From positions 22,527-86,526 of the forward strand of contig NZ_JAUYRO010000103.1 of the NCBI RefSeq assembly GCF_030696805.1: a stretch of DNA of 64,000 nt. Direction: 5' to 3'. The stretch is from Methyloversatilis sp. GTDB taxonomy: Bacteria > Pseudomonadota > Gammaproteobacteria > Burkholderiales > Rhodocyclaceae. The notes beneath the pieces are model-generated. The model had not been told where the DNA came from and made no database searches. It saw nothing but the letters and a program-made list of their open reading frames with translations. The translations under genes were made by a program, and so were the position numbers. Positions 43,763 through 55,832 of the stretch are shown here, piece after piece; the first letter of the stretch is position 1; the number at the start of each line of letters is the position of its first letter.

Positions 43763-43838
43763 TGGTGCCGCTGGCCGGAATCGAACTGGCGACCTTCGCA
43801 TTACGAATGCGCTGCTCTACCAACTGAGCTACAGCGGC
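43763..43838 (-). tRNA. tRNA-Thr(CGT)
   Basis: 76 bases with CCA encoded. Acceptor stem GCCGCTG/CAGCGGC, D-loop AGCTCAGTTGGTAGAGC, anticodon loop TTCGTAA (anticodon CGT), T-loop GTTCGATTC. The 3' 46 bases are the right attachment core of the integrated element (repeat at 36291), so the functional tRNA is a chromosome-element hybrid. Confidence 0.97.
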
Positions 43839-43928
43839 GAAAAAGAGCGCGCATGTTAGCCGTTGGCACGACTCAAATCAATGAGAACCTGCACGCAACG
43901 GGGAAGAATGCACGGATCGGCGTTGCCG

Positions 43929-44354
43929 TCACACGGCAGCGCCTGACGGTCGCATGCGGACAACGATATCCATGCCATCGGCGACCATCCCCGGCGGCAG
44001 CGACGGCATGCCGTCAACGCGCAGAACGTGCTGCGGAATGTCGGTCAGGCAGCCGGTCACGATGTCATAGAGGTGGTGGTGCGGATCGGTGTTCGGATCG
44101 AAGAACACCTTGGTCGGATCGACGATGACCTCGCGGATCAATCCGGAATCACGCAGTAGCTTCAGCGTGTTGTAGACCGTCGCCTTCGAAGCGGACGAGG
44201 AGGTTTCGTTCACCATCCCCAGGATCTGGTCCGCCGAAAGATGCTCCATGCGGGAAAACAGTACGCAGGCGATGTCTACCCGCGGCTGCGTGAGATTGAC
44301 GCCGTGCTTGCGCAGCAGATCTATCGTTTGTTCGCGGTTCAACGTGGTTTTCAT
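43929..44354 (-). CDS. Fur-superfamily transcriptional regulator
   Basis: A 141-residue regulator starting MKTTLNREQTID at ATG 44354; the longer frame is Arg-rich shadow. Winged helix with KATVYNTLKLLRDSGLI, then FFDPNTDPHHHLYDIVTGCL (residues about 84-102). HHH at 92-94 fits the metal/haem-proximal region. There are no C-terminal CxxC zinc motifs, as in Irr-type rather than classical Fur. TATACT lies 8 bases upstream of the ATG, so the transcript would be nearly leaderless or the promoter is elsewhere. Which metal or signal it senses is not settled. Confidence 0.85.
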   Translation of the reverse strand: MKTTLNREQTIDLLRKHGVNLTQPRVDIACVLFSRMEHLSADQILGMVNETSSSASKATVYNTLKLLRDSGLIREVIVDPTKVFFDPNTDPHHHLYDIVTGCLTDIPQHVLRVDGMPSLPPGMVADGMDIVVRMRPSGAAV

Positions 44355-44403
44355 GGTTCCCAGTATATGTAAGCGTGCCCGTCTGCGCCAATCAACGGGT
44401 GTG

Positions 44404-45330
44404 TCACCCCTGCACCAGTTCTCTCGGAAGCGGAAAGTTGACGTTTTCCGGCGCGCCTTCGAGCATACGCACCGAGCCGGCGCCGAGTTCGCGCAGCCGT
44501 GCCACGACTTCATCGACCAGCACTTCCGGTGCCGACGCCCCGGCGGTCACGCCGACGCGCTTGCGACCGGCCAGCCAGGACGGGTCAATCTGCGTCGCGT
44601 TGTCGATCAGATAGGCCGGCACGCCGAATTGTTGCGCCACCTCGCGCAAGCGATTCGAATTTGAGCTGTTCGGTGAGCCCACCACCAGCACCAGATCGCT
44701 GCGCGGCGCCATGAATTTGACGGCATCCTGCCGGTTCTGCGTCGCGTAGCAGATGTCGTCGCGCTTCGGGCCGACGATGTCGGGGAAGCGCGCCCGCAGC
44801 GCCTCGACAATGACTTCTGCGTCGTCCACCGACAAGGTGGTCTGCGTGACATAGGCAAGCTTGCCGGCGTCCTTGACGCTCAGCAAGGCGACATCGGCAA
44901 CGGTTTCGACCAGATACATGCCGCCATCCGTCTGACCCATCGTCCCTTCGACTTCCGGATGCCCCTTGTGCCCGATCATGACGATTTCGCGACCGGCATC
45001 GCGCATCTTGGCCACTTCGACGTGCACCTTGGTCACCAGCGGGCAGGTCGCGTCGCACCCGCGCAGGCCGCGCGCCGACGCGTCGTGGCGCACCGCCTGT
45101 GGCACACCGTGCGCGCTGAAGATGAGCGTGGCGCCCTCGGGCACCAGTTCGAGGTCATCGATGAAGATCGCACCCTTGGCGCGCAGGCTGTCGACGACAA
45201 ACTTGTTGTGCACCACTTCGTGCCGCACATAGATCGGGGCACCGTACTGCTCAAGTGCCCGTTCGACGATTGCTATTGCGCGCTCGACGCCGGCACAGAA
45301 GCCGCGCGGATTGGCCAGCAGTATTTCCAT
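44404..45330 (-). CDS. ispH: 4-hydroxy-3-methylbut-2-enyl diphosphate reductase
   Basis: A 308-residue IspH. ATG 45330 ([19 protein letters not shown]) has GGAGG upstream. [4Fe-4S] ligands: C12, the cysteine of GCDATCPLV and that of [11 protein letters not shown]. Last step of the MEP isoprenoid pathway. Downstream of fkpB by 10 bp in the usual lspA-fkpB-ispH order. Confidence 0.97.
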   Translation of the reverse strand: MEILLANPRGFCAGVERAIAIVERALEQYGAPIYVRHEVVHNKFVVDSLRAKGAIFIDDLELVPEGATLIFSAHGVPQAVRHDASARGLRGCDATCPLVTKVHVEVAKMRDAGREIVMIGHKGHPEVEGTMGQTDGGMYLVETVADVALLSVKDAGKLAYVTQTTLSVDDAEVIVEALRARFPDIVGPKRDDICYATQNRQDAVKFMAPRSDLVLVVGSPNSSNSNRLREVAQQFGVPAYLIDNATQIDPSWLAGRKRVGVTAGASAPEVLVDEVVARLRELGAGSVRMLEGAPENVNFPLPRELVQG

Positions 45331-45340
45331 GTTCCCTCCG

Positions 45341-45781
45341 TCAGAGGACGCCGATGATCTGCACCTCAAAGCTTACGGCCCGCCCTGCCAGCGGATGGTT
45401 GAAATCGATCAGCGCCGACTTTTCATCCACCTCTTTCACCAGGCCGGGAAACTTGTTGCCGTCCTCTCCCATGAATTCGACGATGGAATTCACCGCCAGT
45501 TCGACATCGTCCGGCAGGTCGGCACGCGCAAAACGCTCGACCAGATCGTCCGTATGGTCACCGAACACCTCGCCGGCTTCCAGCTCGAACACCTCACGAT
45601 CGCCGACCGCCAGGCCGACCAGACAGATTTCGAGTGCCGGCGCCAATTCACCGCGCCCCAGTTGCAGGGTCGCAGGCCGGGAATCGAAGGTGCTGACCCG
45701 TACCACGGCCCTGTCGTTCTCCGGCACGGCCATGCGGTAGTGCAGGGTCACCAGGCTGTCCGGCTTGATCTTGTCACTCAT
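45341..45781 (-). CDS. fkpB: FKBP-type peptidyl-prolyl isomerase (SlpA/FkpB)
   Basis: A 146-residue SlyD/SlpA-like [26 protein letters not shown], an inserted-flap region and [20 protein letters not shown] ending ([19 protein letters not shown]). Cytosolic isomerase/chaperone. Overlaps lspA by 4 bases. Confidence 0.93.
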   Translation of the reverse strand: MSDKIKPDSLVTLHYRMAVPENDRAVVRVSTFDSRPATLQLGRGELAPALEICLVGLAVGDREVFELEAGEVFGDHTDDLVERFARADLPDDVELAVNSIVEFMGEDGNKFPGLVKEVDEKSALIDFNHPLAGRAVSFEVQIIGVL

Positions 45782-46272
45782 GCTTGCTTCTCCGCACGGG
45801 CGGCGCGCGACACCAGCCAGAACTGATCGATCAGCATCAGTACGACACCCGCAGTGATGGCCGAATCGGCCACGTTGAACGCCGGAAAGCCATGGCTCCC
45901 GGCATGAAAATACAGAAAATCAACGACCGCTCCCAGCACCACGCGGTCGATCAGGTTGCCGATGGCGCCACCGAGGATCAACGCCAGCCCCAGCGGCAGC
46001 ACGATCTGGGTGACATGGCGGCGCATCAATGCGATGAGCCAGACGGACACCGCCGACGTCAATACGATGAAAAACCAGCGCTGCCAGCCGGAATGATCGG
46101 CCAGAAAGCTGAATGCGGCGCCCGGGTTGTACACCAACACCAGATCGAAGTAGGACGTCACCGACCAGCTCTGGCCGTACGACAACCATCCGGTGATCAG
46201 GTATTTGGTCAGTTGGTCCGCGCCCACAACCACCAGGGCAATGGCCAACCAGCCGGCAAGGCGTGCATTCAT
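45778..46272 (-). CDS. lspA: Lipoprotein signal peptidase II
   Basis: A 164-residue protein with four membrane helices, VYNPGAAFSFLAD, GGAIGNLIDRV and VVDFLYFH...FNVADSAI with the two catalytic aspartates (NLIDR region and FNVADS). Removes signal peptides from diacylglyceryl-modified prolipoproteins. Starts 5 bases after ileS. Confidence 0.97.
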   Translation of the reverse strand: MNARLAGWLAIALVVVGADQLTKYLITGWLSYGQSWSVTSYFDLVLVYNPGAAFSFLADHSGWQRWFFIVLTSAVSVWLIALMRRHVTQIVLPLGLALILGGAIGNLIDRVVLGAVVDFLYFHAGSHGFPAFNVADSAITAGVVLMLIDQFWLVSRAARAEKQA

Positions 46273-46277
46273 CGTGG

Positions 46278-49115
46278 TCAGGCGTGGCTGCGCATTTCAC
46301 CTTCGCCATGCAGATTGCTGTCGCAACGGCCGCACAGTTCGGGGTGCTCGGGGTTGCTGCCGACATCGGCGCGATAGTGCCAGCAGCGTCCGCACTTGAC
46401 TTGCGCGCTTGCCGCTGCGCTGACGCCCTGTTCCGCGTCCGATTCGACCTTGATCAGCGTCGCCCCGGAGGTGATGAGCACGAAGCGCAGATCGTCGCCG
46501 AGGGCCGCAAGATCGTCGAAGGTCGCACCCGCGGCGCGCACTTCGACGTCGGCCTGCAGCGACGAGCCGATGCCGCCTTCGGCACGCAGCGTTTCGAGCA
46601 CGCGCGCCGATTGGGCACGCAGTGCGCGGATGCGCCCCCAGCTTTCCATCAGGGCAGCTTCATCGGCCTGCATCGGAAGCGCATTCCACGTGGTCAGCAT
46701 GACGCTGTCGAGGTTTGCCGCATACGGGCCGTTCTTGCCTGCTTCGGCCAGCACGGTCCAGATCTCTTCCGCCGTGAAAGGCATGATCGGCGCCATCAGG
46801 CGCACCAGGGTCTGCGTGATGTGCCACAGCGCGCCCTGCGCCGAGCGGCGGGCGAGCGAACCGGGCGCTGTCGTGTAAAGCCGGTCCTTCAGGATGTCGA
46901 GGTAGAAACCGCCGAGGTCTTCCGACGCGAAGTGCTGCAGCGCCTGCACGATCTTGTGAAATTCGAAGGCGAGGTAGTCGTTTCCGACCCGTTCCTGCAG
47001 GTCGCGCGTCAGTGCCAATGCGTAGCGGTCGATGGTGAGCCACTTGGCCACCGGCAGCTTGTGCGCAACCGGATCGTAGTCGGCGATGTTGGCGAGCAGG
47101 AAACGCACGGTATTGCGCAGCCGACGGTAGGTTTCCACCACGCGGTCGAGGATTTCCTTCGAAATCGACAATTCGCCGGAATAGTCGGCCGACGCGAGCC
47201 ACAGCCGCAGGATTTCGATGCCCAGCTTGTTGCCGACTTCCTGCGGCTCGATGCCGTTGCCGGCAGACTTGCTCATCTTGTGACCGTTGGCATCGACCGT
47301 GAAGCCGTGCGTCAGCAGCGCGCGATACGGGGCGTGGCCGTCCAGCGCACAACCGGTGAGCAGCGAGGACTGGAACCAGCCACGGTGCTGGTCGGAGCCT
47401 TCGAGATAAAGGTCGGCAACCGGGCCACCGTCGCCGCGCCGGCCGTCCTGGTGCGAGCCGCGGAGCACGTGCCAGTGCGTCGTGCCGGAATCGAACCACA
47501 CATCGAGCGTGTCGGTCAGCTTGTCGTAATGCGCCGCGTCATCGCCCAGCAGCTCGGCAGGATCGAGGTTGAACCAGGCATCGACGCCTTCGCGTTCGAC
47601 CCGCAGCGCGACCTGTTCCATCAGGTCGGGCGTATCCGGGTGCATCTGGCCGGTTTCCTTGTGCAGGAAGAACGGAATCGGCACCCCCCAGTTGCGCTGG
47701 CGCGAAATGCACCAGTCGGGACGCTTGGCGATCATCGCCGCCAGCCGTTCCTTGCCCCATTCCGGATAGAAAGCAGTGGCTTCGACCGCCGCTGCTGCGC
47801 ATTCGCGCAGCGTGTACGACTCCGGCTGGCGGATATCCATGCCGACGAAGAACTGCGCCGTGGCGCGGTAGATGACCGGCGTCTTGTGGCGCCAGCAGTG
47901 CATGTAGCTGTGCGTGATCTTTTCATGCGACAGCAGCGCGCCGGCCTTGGCGATCGTGTCGATGATGACCGGATTCGCCTTCCAGATGTGCATGCCGCCG
48001 AACAGCGGCAGGGCGTCGATATAGACGCCATTGGCCTGCACCGGTCCGAATACCTCTTCGGTCGCCAGACCATGCGCCGTCCAGGTCTGGAAGTCTTCGA
48101 CACCGTAGGCCGGCGCGCAATGAACGATGCCGGTACCCGCGTCGAGCCCGACATAGCTGGCAACCAGCACCGGCACGTCGCGCACATAGAACGGGTGCTG
48201 GAACAGCAGATCCGCCAGTGCCGTCCCCTGCGCGGTGGCGATCACGTCGCCTTCAAGCTTGAAGCGCGCCAGACAGCTGTCGACCAGGTCGCGCGCGACA
48301 ATGACGTGTCCGTTCGCGGTGCGCACCAGTGCGTAGGTGTGCTCGCCATTCACGTTCAGCGCCTGGTTGGCCGGAATGGTCCACGGCGTGGTGGTCCAGA
48401 TGACGGCCTGCACCTTGCCGGCCGGCAGCGCGTCGAGTCCGAAGGCATCCGCCAGCATCTGGCGACAGGCATCGGCAATCTGGAACCCCACATCGACCGC
48501 CGGACTGCCCTTGTCCTGATACTCGACTTCGGCTTCGGCCAGTGCCGAACCGCAGTCGAAACACCAATTCACCGGCTTCAGGCCGCGATACACCCAGCCC
48601 TTCGTAACCATTTCCTTCAGCGCACGGATTTCGCCCGCCTCGTTCTGGAAATCCATCGTGCGATAGGGACGATCCCAGTCGGCCAGCACGCCCAGCCGCA
48701 CAAAGCCCTTTTTCTGCAGCTCGACCTGCTCGGCGGCATAGGCACGCGCAAGCTTGCGCACCTCGGCCGGCGGCAACGACTTGCCGTGCGCCTTCTCGAT
48801 CTGGTGTTCGATCGGCAGGCCGTGACAGTCCCAGCCCGGAATGAAAGACGCGTCGAAACCATGCAGCGTCATCGAGCGGACGATGATGTCCTTCAATATC
48901 TTGTTGACCGCGTGGCCGAGGTGGATGTCGCCATTGGCGTACGGTGGGCCGTCATGCAGCACGAACTGCGGCCGGCCCGCAGACTGCTTGCGGATGCGCT
49001 GATAGAGCTTGCTGTCCTGCCACTGCTTCACCCAGCCAGGCTCACGTTTCGGCAGGTCGCCGCGCATCGGGAACGGCGTGTCGGGTAGGTTCAGCGTCGA
49101 GCGGTAATCAGCCAT
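46278..49115 (-). CDS. ileS: Isoleucyl-tRNA synthetase
   Basis: A 945-residue class I synthetase: HIGH motif as [11 protein letters not shown], editing domain, KMSKS in HKMSKSAGN, and a C-terminal zinc finger [12 protein letters not shown] plus CGRCDSNL. Length fits E. coli type. 9 bp after ribF in a ribF-ileS-lspA-fkpB-ispH operon. Confidence 0.98.
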   Translation of the reverse strand: MADYRSTLNLPDTPFPMRGDLPKREPGWVKQWQDSKLYQRIRKQSAGRPQFVLHDGPPYANGDIHLGHAVNKILKDIIVRSMTLHGFDASFIPGWDCHGLPIEHQIEKAHGKSLPPAEVRKLARAYAAEQVELQKKGFVRLGVLADWDRPYRTMDFQNEAGEIRALKEMVTKGWVYRGLKPVNWCFDCGSALAEAEVEYQDKGSPAVDVGFQIADACRQMLADAFGLDALPAGKVQAVIWTTTPWTIPANQALNVNGEHTYALVRTANGHVIVARDLVDSCLARFKLEGDVIATAQGTALADLLFQHPFYVRDVPVLVASYVGLDAGTGIVHCAPAYGVEDFQTWTAHGLATEEVFGPVQANGVYIDALPLFGGMHIWKANPVIIDTIAKAGALLSHEKITHSYMHCWRHKTPVIYRATAQFFVGMDIRQPESYTLRECAAAAVEATAFYPEWGKERLAAMIAKRPDWCISRQRNWGVPIPFFLHKETGQMHPDTPDLMEQVALRVEREGVDAWFNLDPAELLGDDAAHYDKLTDTLDVWFDSGTTHWHVLRGSHQDGRRGDGGPVADLYLEGSDQHRGWFQSSLLTGCALDGHAPYRALLTHGFTVDANGHKMSKSAGNGIEPQEVGNKLGIEILRLWLASADYSGELSISKEILDRVVETYRRLRNTVRFLLANIADYDPVAHKLPVAKWLTIDRYALALTRDLQERVGNDYLAFEFHKIVQALQHFASEDLGGFYLDILKDRLYTTAPGSLARRSAQGALWHITQTLVRLMAPIMPFTAEEIWTVLAEAGKNGPYAANLDSVMLTTWNALPMQADEAALMESWGRIRALRAQSARVLETLRAEGGIGSSLQADVEVRAAGATFDDLAALGDDLRFVLITSGATLIKVESDAEQGVSAAASAQVKCGRCWHYRADVGSNPEHPELCGRCDSNLHGEGEMRSHA

Positions 49116-49124
49116 GTTCAGCCT

Positions 49125-50057
49125 TCAGAGAGTGTGTACAGCAAACCAGTGGCGGATATCGACCACGTCCTTCGCGATTGCCTCGCGCAGTGCATCCAGT
49201 CCTTCATAGCGCACCTCGTCACGCATCTTGTGCCGGAAGCGCACCGACACGCGACGGTCGTACAGGTCGACCGTGCGGTCCAGCAGGTGGACCTCGCAGG
49301 TCGGCCGCAAGCCGTCGGCGATGGTCGGCCGGACGCCCACACTGGCCGCGCCCTGTGCACCGAGCAAGCCGGCACCGGTGACGGTGACCGCGAATATTCC
49401 GGACAGCGGCAGCGAACGCTGCCTGATCTGCACGTTCGCGGTCGGAAAACCGAGTTCGCGACCGATTTTCTGCCCGTGCTCGACGCGCCCGCTGATTTCG
49501 TAGGGGCGCCCGAGCAATGCTTCGGCACGCGCCAGATCACCGTGTTCCAGCGCCCCGCGCACCGCGGAACTGGATACCCGCTCGCCATTGACCGCAATCG
49601 TGGCCATGGCCGCCAGTGAAAAGCCGTGCAGCTCGCCGGCCACGCGCAGGCGCTCGAAATCACCTTCCCGCCCCCGCCCGAAACGGAAGTCGTCGCCGAT
49701 GATGAGGTGACGCACGCCAAGACCGCGCACCAGCAGATCCTCGATGAAAGCCTCGGCGCTCAGTGCCGCAAACCGCGCATTGAAACGACACACGTAAACC
49801 CTGTCCACCCCGGCTTCGGCAAACAGTTCGAGTTTCTCGCGCAGACTGGTCAGCCGGGTCGGCCGTCGCTCATGACTGAAGAACTCGCGCGGATGCGGCT
49901 CGAAGGTCATTACCGCCGCCGGCAGACGGTCTTCGCGCGCACGCGAAACGAGCTGAGCAAGCAGGGCCTGATGGCCCAGATGCACGCCGTCGAAGTTACC
50001 GATGGTCAGGACGACCGGCGCATCGGCCGCAGAAGGGATTGCGCGAAAGACCTGCAC
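49125..50057 (-). CDS. ribF: Riboflavin kinase/FMN adenylyltransferase
   Basis: A 310-residue bifunctional enzyme: N-terminal FAD synthetase with LTIGNFDGVHLGHQALL and C-terminal riboflavin kinase domain with GRELGFPTANV and VHLLD. Produces FMN and FAD. First gene of the ileS operon. Confidence 0.97.
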   Translation of the reverse strand: MQVFRAIPSAADAPVVLTIGNFDGVHLGHQALLAQLVSRAREDRLPAAVMTFEPHPREFFSHERRPTRLTSLREKLELFAEAGVDRVYVCRFNARFAALSAEAFIEDLLVRGLGVRHLIIGDDFRFGRGREGDFERLRVAGELHGFSLAAMATIAVNGERVSSSAVRGALEHGDLARAEALLGRPYEISGRVEHGQKIGRELGFPTANVQIRQRSLPLSGIFAVTVTGAGLLGAQGAASVGVRPTIADGLRPTCEVHLLDRTVDLYDRRVSVRFRHKMRDEVRYEGLDALREAIAKDVVDIRHWFAVHTL

Positions 50058-50105
50058 GGATCAAAAAGCGCCCGAAAAATCGCGCGATTATAGCTTGGCG
50101 CTTGT

Positions 50106-50190
50106 TGGTGCCGGGAGGGGGACTCGAACCCCCACACCTTGCGGCGGCGGATTTTGAATCCGCTGCGTCTACCGATTCCGCCATCCCGGC
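50106..50190 (-). tRNA. tRNA-Leu(CAA)
   Basis: 85 bases with encoded CCA; acceptor stem GCCGGGA/TCCCGGC, long variable arm (CCGCCGCAAGGTG), anticodon loop TTCAAAA (anticodon CAA), T-loop GGTTCGAGTCC. Located between ribF and queA, opposite to queA. Confidence 0.97.
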
Positions 50191-50248
50191 AGGGAAGAGC
50201 GGCGGATTATGCGTGTCGGGCCGGTCGCTGCGCAAGCCTGACGGACGC

Positions 50249-50254
50249 TACAAT
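50249..50254 (+). promoter_or_regulatory. -10 box of queA promoter
   Basis: TACAAT 28 bases upstream of the GTG start of queA. The -35 element is not clear. Confidence 0.5.
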
Positions 50255-50282
50255 TGTCGGCTTTGCCTTTCAGGCCGACCTT

Positions 50283-52446
<2,164 letters not shown>

Positions 52447-52457
52447 GCAAATCTGTC

Positions 52458-52490
52458 GGCCCGGGACGGTCCGGGCCCGGCTGATATACT
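52458..52490 (+). promoter_or_regulatory. Hairpin and extended -10 promoter before yajC
   Basis: GGCCCGG (52458-52464) and CCGGGCC (52471-52477) form a hairpin right after tgt. Immediately downstream, TGA then TATACT (52485-52490) is an extended -10 promoter 35 bases before the yajC GTG. The hairpin occupies the -35 area, so attenuation of upstream transcription plus a fresh start for yajC-secDF is likely. Confidence 0.6.
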
Positions 52491-52525
52491 CGCGCGCTTT
52501 ACCAATCGCGCAAACGGAGTTCAAC

Positions 52526-52852
52526 GTGTTCATTTCCCCCGCTTACGCTCAGGCCGCAGGCTCCGCCGACCCCACCGGTGGCCTGATGGGACTGCTGCCC
52601 ATCCTGCTGATGTTCGTCGTCCTGTGGTTCCTGATGATCCGCCCGCAGATGAAACGCGCGAAGGAACACAAGGCGCTGATTGAAGCGCTGACCAAGGGCG
52701 ACGAAGTGGTCACCCAGGGCGGCATGGCCGGCCGCATCACCAAGGTCGGCGACAACTTCATCAGCGTCGAGCTGGCGCCGAATGTCGAAGTCGCCGTGCA
52801 GCGGCAGGCGATCGCCACGGTGCTGCCCAAGGGCACGCTGAAGGCACTCTGA
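52526..52852 (+). CDS. yajC: Preprotein translocase subunit YajC
   Basis: A 108-residue single-span membrane protein; GTG start with CGGAG upstream. Membrane helix about 22-42 followed by MIRPQMKRAKEHKALIEAL and KGDEVVTQGGMAGRI, the YajC signature. Associates with SecDF. Confidence 0.96.
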   Translation: MFISPAYAQAAGSADPTGGLMGLLPILLMFVVLWFLMIRPQMKRAKEHKALIEALTKGDEVVTQGGMAGRITKVGDNFISVELAPNVEVAVQRQAIATVLPKGTLKAL

Positions 52853-52924
52853 TCCCGCGCTGATCCGTCCGGCCGTGGCCGGCGGACGCGCTGCCAGCCC
52901 TCCACTCCTCATTCAGAATCCGCA

Positions 52925-54775
52925 ATGAACCGCTATCCGATCTGGAAAAACGCGCTGGTGATCGTGGCGCTGATACTTGGCCTGGTCTACACACTGCCGA
53001 ACTTCTTCGGCGAGGCGCCGGCCGTGCAGGTATCGACCGCGCGCACCGGCGTGCAGATCGACGCTGCCCTGATGACGCAGGTCGAATCGACGCTGAAGGA
53101 CGCCGCCATTGCACATACGGGTCTGACGCTGGACACCACCGGCGTCCGCGTGCGCCTGGCCGACACCGACACCCAGCTGAAGACGCGCGACGTGCTTGAA
53201 CGGGCACTCAATCCGGATCCGGCCGACGGCAAGTACGTGGTGGCGCTGAACCTGCTGTCGAAGTCACCCGACTGGCTGCGTTCTGTTGGCGCACTGCCGA
53301 TGTATCTCGGCCTCGATCTGCGCGGCGGCGTGCACTTCCTGCTGCAGGTCGACATGCAGGGCGCGATCGTGAAGCGGCTGGATTCGATGTCATCCGACCT
53401 GCGCACGCAGCTGCGCGAAAAGAACATCCGCCACGGCGGCATTTCGCGTGAGGGCAACACCATCGTTCTGCGTTTCCGCGACACGGCCGGTCGCGATGCC
53501 GCGCGCAGCGCGGCTGAAAAGGCGCTGCCCGAAATGGTGTGGACGCCGGGGCAATCCGGTGCCGACTATCTTTACACCGGTCGCATGAGCGAACTGGCAG
53601 AGACGGAGCTGCGGGAATCGGCCATCAAGCAGAACATCCTGACGCTGCAGAAGCGCGTGAACGAACTGGGCGTGGCCGAGCCCATCATCCAGCAGCAGGG
53701 CGCCGACCGCATCGTCGTACAGTTGCCCGGCGTGCAGGACGTGGCCAAGGCGAAAGACCTGATCGGCCGCACCGCCACGCTGGAAGTTCGCCTGGTCGAT
53801 CAGGAGGCGATGACCAGCGGCAACATGGAAGGGCTGGAGGTCTATCCGGAGAATTCGCGCAGCGGCGGCGTTTCGAACGTGCCGGTGAAGAAGCAGGTCA
53901 TCCTGACCGGCGAACGCTTCGAAACCGCCCAGGCCTCGTTCGACGATTCGAACCGCCCGGCCGTGGCGGTGAAGCTCGACGCGACCGGCGGCCGCATCAT
54001 GCGCACGGTCACGCGCGAAAACCTGAAGAAACTGATGGTCATCCTGCTGTTCGAAAAGGGTCGCGGCGAGGCGATTTCGGTCGCCACGATCCAGGGTGAA
54101 TTCGGAGACCGCTTCCAGATCACCGGCCAGTTTTCGCCGCAGGAAACGAACACGCTGGCCATCCTGATCCGCTCGGGTGCGCTCGCGGCACCGATGGAAA
54201 TCATCGAGGAACGGGTCATCGGGCCGTCGCTCGGCGCCGAGAACATCGAAAAGGGTTTCGATTCGACGCTGTGGGGCTTCGTGGCGATCGCCGTGTTCAT
54301 GATCTTCTACTACGCGGTGTTCGGCTTCATCTCGACCACTGCGCTGGCGGCCAACCTGCTGTTCCTGATCGCGCTGCTGTCGCTGCTGCAGGCGACGCTG
54401 ACGCTACCGGGCATCGCCGCCATCGCGCTGACACTGGGCATGGCGATCGACGCCAACGTGCTGATCAACGAGCGCATCCGCGAAGAGCTGCGCAACGGTG
54501 TCACGCCGCAGGCGGCGATCGCTGCCGGCTACGAGCGCGCCTGGGCAACCATTCTCGATTCGAACATCACGACGCTGATCGCCGGCATTGCGCTGCTCGT
54601 GTTCGGCTCAGGACCGGTGCGCGGCTTTGCCGTCGTGCATTGCCTGGGCATCCTGACTTCGATGTTCAGCGCAGTTGTCGTGTCGCGCGCCATCGTCAAC
54701 ATGGTGTACGGACGGGCCCGCAAGCTGGAAAAAGTGTCGATCGGCACCGTCTGGAAACCGGGCGCCAACCTCTGA
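52925..54775 (+). CDS. secD: Protein translocase subunit SecD
   Basis: A 616-residue SecD: N-terminal membrane helix, LGLDLRGGVHFLLQVD, large periplasmic P1 domain and a C-terminal five-helix RND-like bundle with GMAIDANVLINERIREE carrying the conserved Asp used in proton-driven secretion. 72 bp after yajC and 32 bp before secF. Confidence 0.98.
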   Translation: MNRYPIWKNALVIVALILGLVYTLPNFFGEAPAVQVSTARTGVQIDAALMTQVESTLKDAAIAHTGLTLDTTGVRVRLADTDTQLKTRDVLERALNPDPADGKYVVALNLLSKSPDWLRSVGALPMYLGLDLRGGVHFLLQVDMQGAIVKRLDSMSSDLRTQLREKNIRHGGISREGNTIVLRFRDTAGRDAARSAAEKALPEMVWTPGQSGADYLYTGRMSELAETELRESAIKQNILTLQKRVNELGVAEPIIQQQGADRIVVQLPGVQDVAKAKDLIGRTATLEVRLVDQEAMTSGNMEGLEVYPENSRSGGVSNVPVKKQVILTGERFETAQASFDDSNRPAVAVKLDATGGRIMRTVTRENLKKLMVILLFEKGRGEAISVATIQGEFGDRFQITGQFSPQETNTLAILIRSGALAAPMEIIEERVIGPSLGAENIEKGFDSTLWGFVAIAVFMIFYYAVFGFISTTALAANLLFLIALLSLLQATLTLPGIAAIALTLGMAIDANVLINERIREELRNGVTPQAAIAAGYERAWATILDSNITTLIAGIALLVFGSGPVRGFAVVHCLGILTSMFSAVVVSRAIVNMVYGRARKLEKVSIGTVWKPGANL

Positions 54776-54807
54776 GCCGCCTCGCCACCAAGGAAATCTG
54801 AACAGTC

Positions 54808-55746
54808 ATGGAATTCTTCCGCATCCGGCGCGACATCCCCTTCATGCGCAAGGCGCTGGTGTTCAACGTCATTTCGCTTGTCACCTTCCTGCTTGCCGTG
54901 TTCTTCCTGGCCACGCGCGGCCTGCACCTGTCGGTGGAATTCACCGGCGGCACCCTGATGGAAATTTCATACAGCGAAGCCGCCGACCTGCAGGGCGTGC
55001 GCAAGGCACTGACCGACAGTGGCTTCAGCGAACCGCAGGTGCAGAACTTCGGCACCGCGCGCGACGTGCTGATCCGGCTGCCGCTGGTCAAGGACGTCGA
55101 CTCCGCAAAGGTCAGCCAGCAGGTGATCGCCACGCTCAGCGTCGGCGACGGTCCGAAGCCTGAATTGCGACGTGTCGAATACGTCGGCCCGCAGATCGGC
55201 AAGGAACTGGCGGAAGATGGCGCGCTGGCGCTGATGTTCGTCATCTGCGGCATCATGGCTTACTTGGCCATGCGCTTCGAATGGCGCTACGCCGTATCGG
55301 CCATCATCGCCAACCTGCATGACGTGGTGATCATCCTCGGCTTCTTCGCCGCCTTCCAGTGGGAGTTCTCGCTGCCGGTGCTGGCGGCTGTGCTGGCCGT
55401 GCTGGGTTATTCGGTGAATGAGTCGGTCGTGGTGTTCGACCGCGTGCGCGAGGTTTTCCGCAACGCCCGCAAGCGCACGCTGTCAGTCGCCGAAGTCATG
55501 GACAACGCCATCACCAGCACCATTTCACGCACCATCATCACGCACGGTTCGACCCAGATGATGGTGCTGTCGATGCTGCTGTTCGGCGGCGAGGCGCTGC
55601 ACTACTTCGCGGTCGCGCTGACCATCGGCATCTGTTTCGGCATCTACTCGTCGGTACTGGTCGCCTGCCCGCTGGCCATGTGGCTGGGTGTCAAGCGCGA
55701 ACAGCTGATCAAACCGCCGAAGCGCAAGGACGAAGCGGTGGTCTGA
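54808..55746 (+). CDS. secF: Protein translocase subunit SecF
   Basis: A 312-residue SecF: FTGGTLMEISYS near the N-terminus, and SVNESVVVFDRVREVFR, followed by SISRTIITHGSTQ-like signature (STISRTIITHGST). Works with SecD and YajC in proton-driven late translocation. Confidence 0.98.
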   Translation: MEFFRIRRDIPFMRKALVFNVISLVTFLLAVFFLATRGLHLSVEFTGGTLMEISYSEAADLQGVRKALTDSGFSEPQVQNFGTARDVLIRLPLVKDVDSAKVSQQVIATLSVGDGPKPELRRVEYVGPQIGKELAEDGALALMFVICGIMAYLAMRFEWRYAVSAIIANLHDVVIILGFFAAFQWEFSLPVLAAVLAVLGYSVNESVVVFDRVREVFRNARKRTLSVAEVMDNAITSTISRTIITHGSTQMMVLSMLLFGGEALHYFAVALTIGICFGIYSSVLVACPLAMWLGVKREQLIKPPKRKDEAVV

Positions 55747-55832
55747 ATCGCCTAGCGGCCGCGTGACGAGCGCGGTCGGGGGCACGACCCGGTCTGCGTT
55801 CGAAGACTGCTGCACTGATTCGACCCGAGCAT

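Larger units (their letters stand above)
36291..43808. mobile_element. 7.5-kb integrative element in tRNA-Thr(CGT)
   Basis: Bounded by perfect 46-bp direct repeats (36291-36336 and 43763-43808). Contains a tyrosine integrase at the left end, a control region with palindromes (38902-39003), an AlpA-like gene, a short basic gene, a CHC2 zinc-finger protein, a RepA-like ATPase, three unknown tightly overlapping genes and a HAF/PEP-CTERM cargo gene. All genes run on the plus strand. No relaxase, type IV secretion, capsid or packaging genes are seen, so it is probably a satellite-like or mobilisable element dependent on a helper. Several genes look lower in GC than the chromosome. Confidence 0.9.

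Noticed and set aside
36291..43808. Element as a complete prophage or conjugative element
   Set aside because: No capsid, tail, terminase, lysis, relaxase or type IV secretion genes in the 7.5 kb.
46263..49088. 941-codon plus-strand frame opposite ileS
   Set aside because: Antisense shadow of isoleucyl-tRNA synthetase; high-GC third-position bias keeps the opposite frame open.
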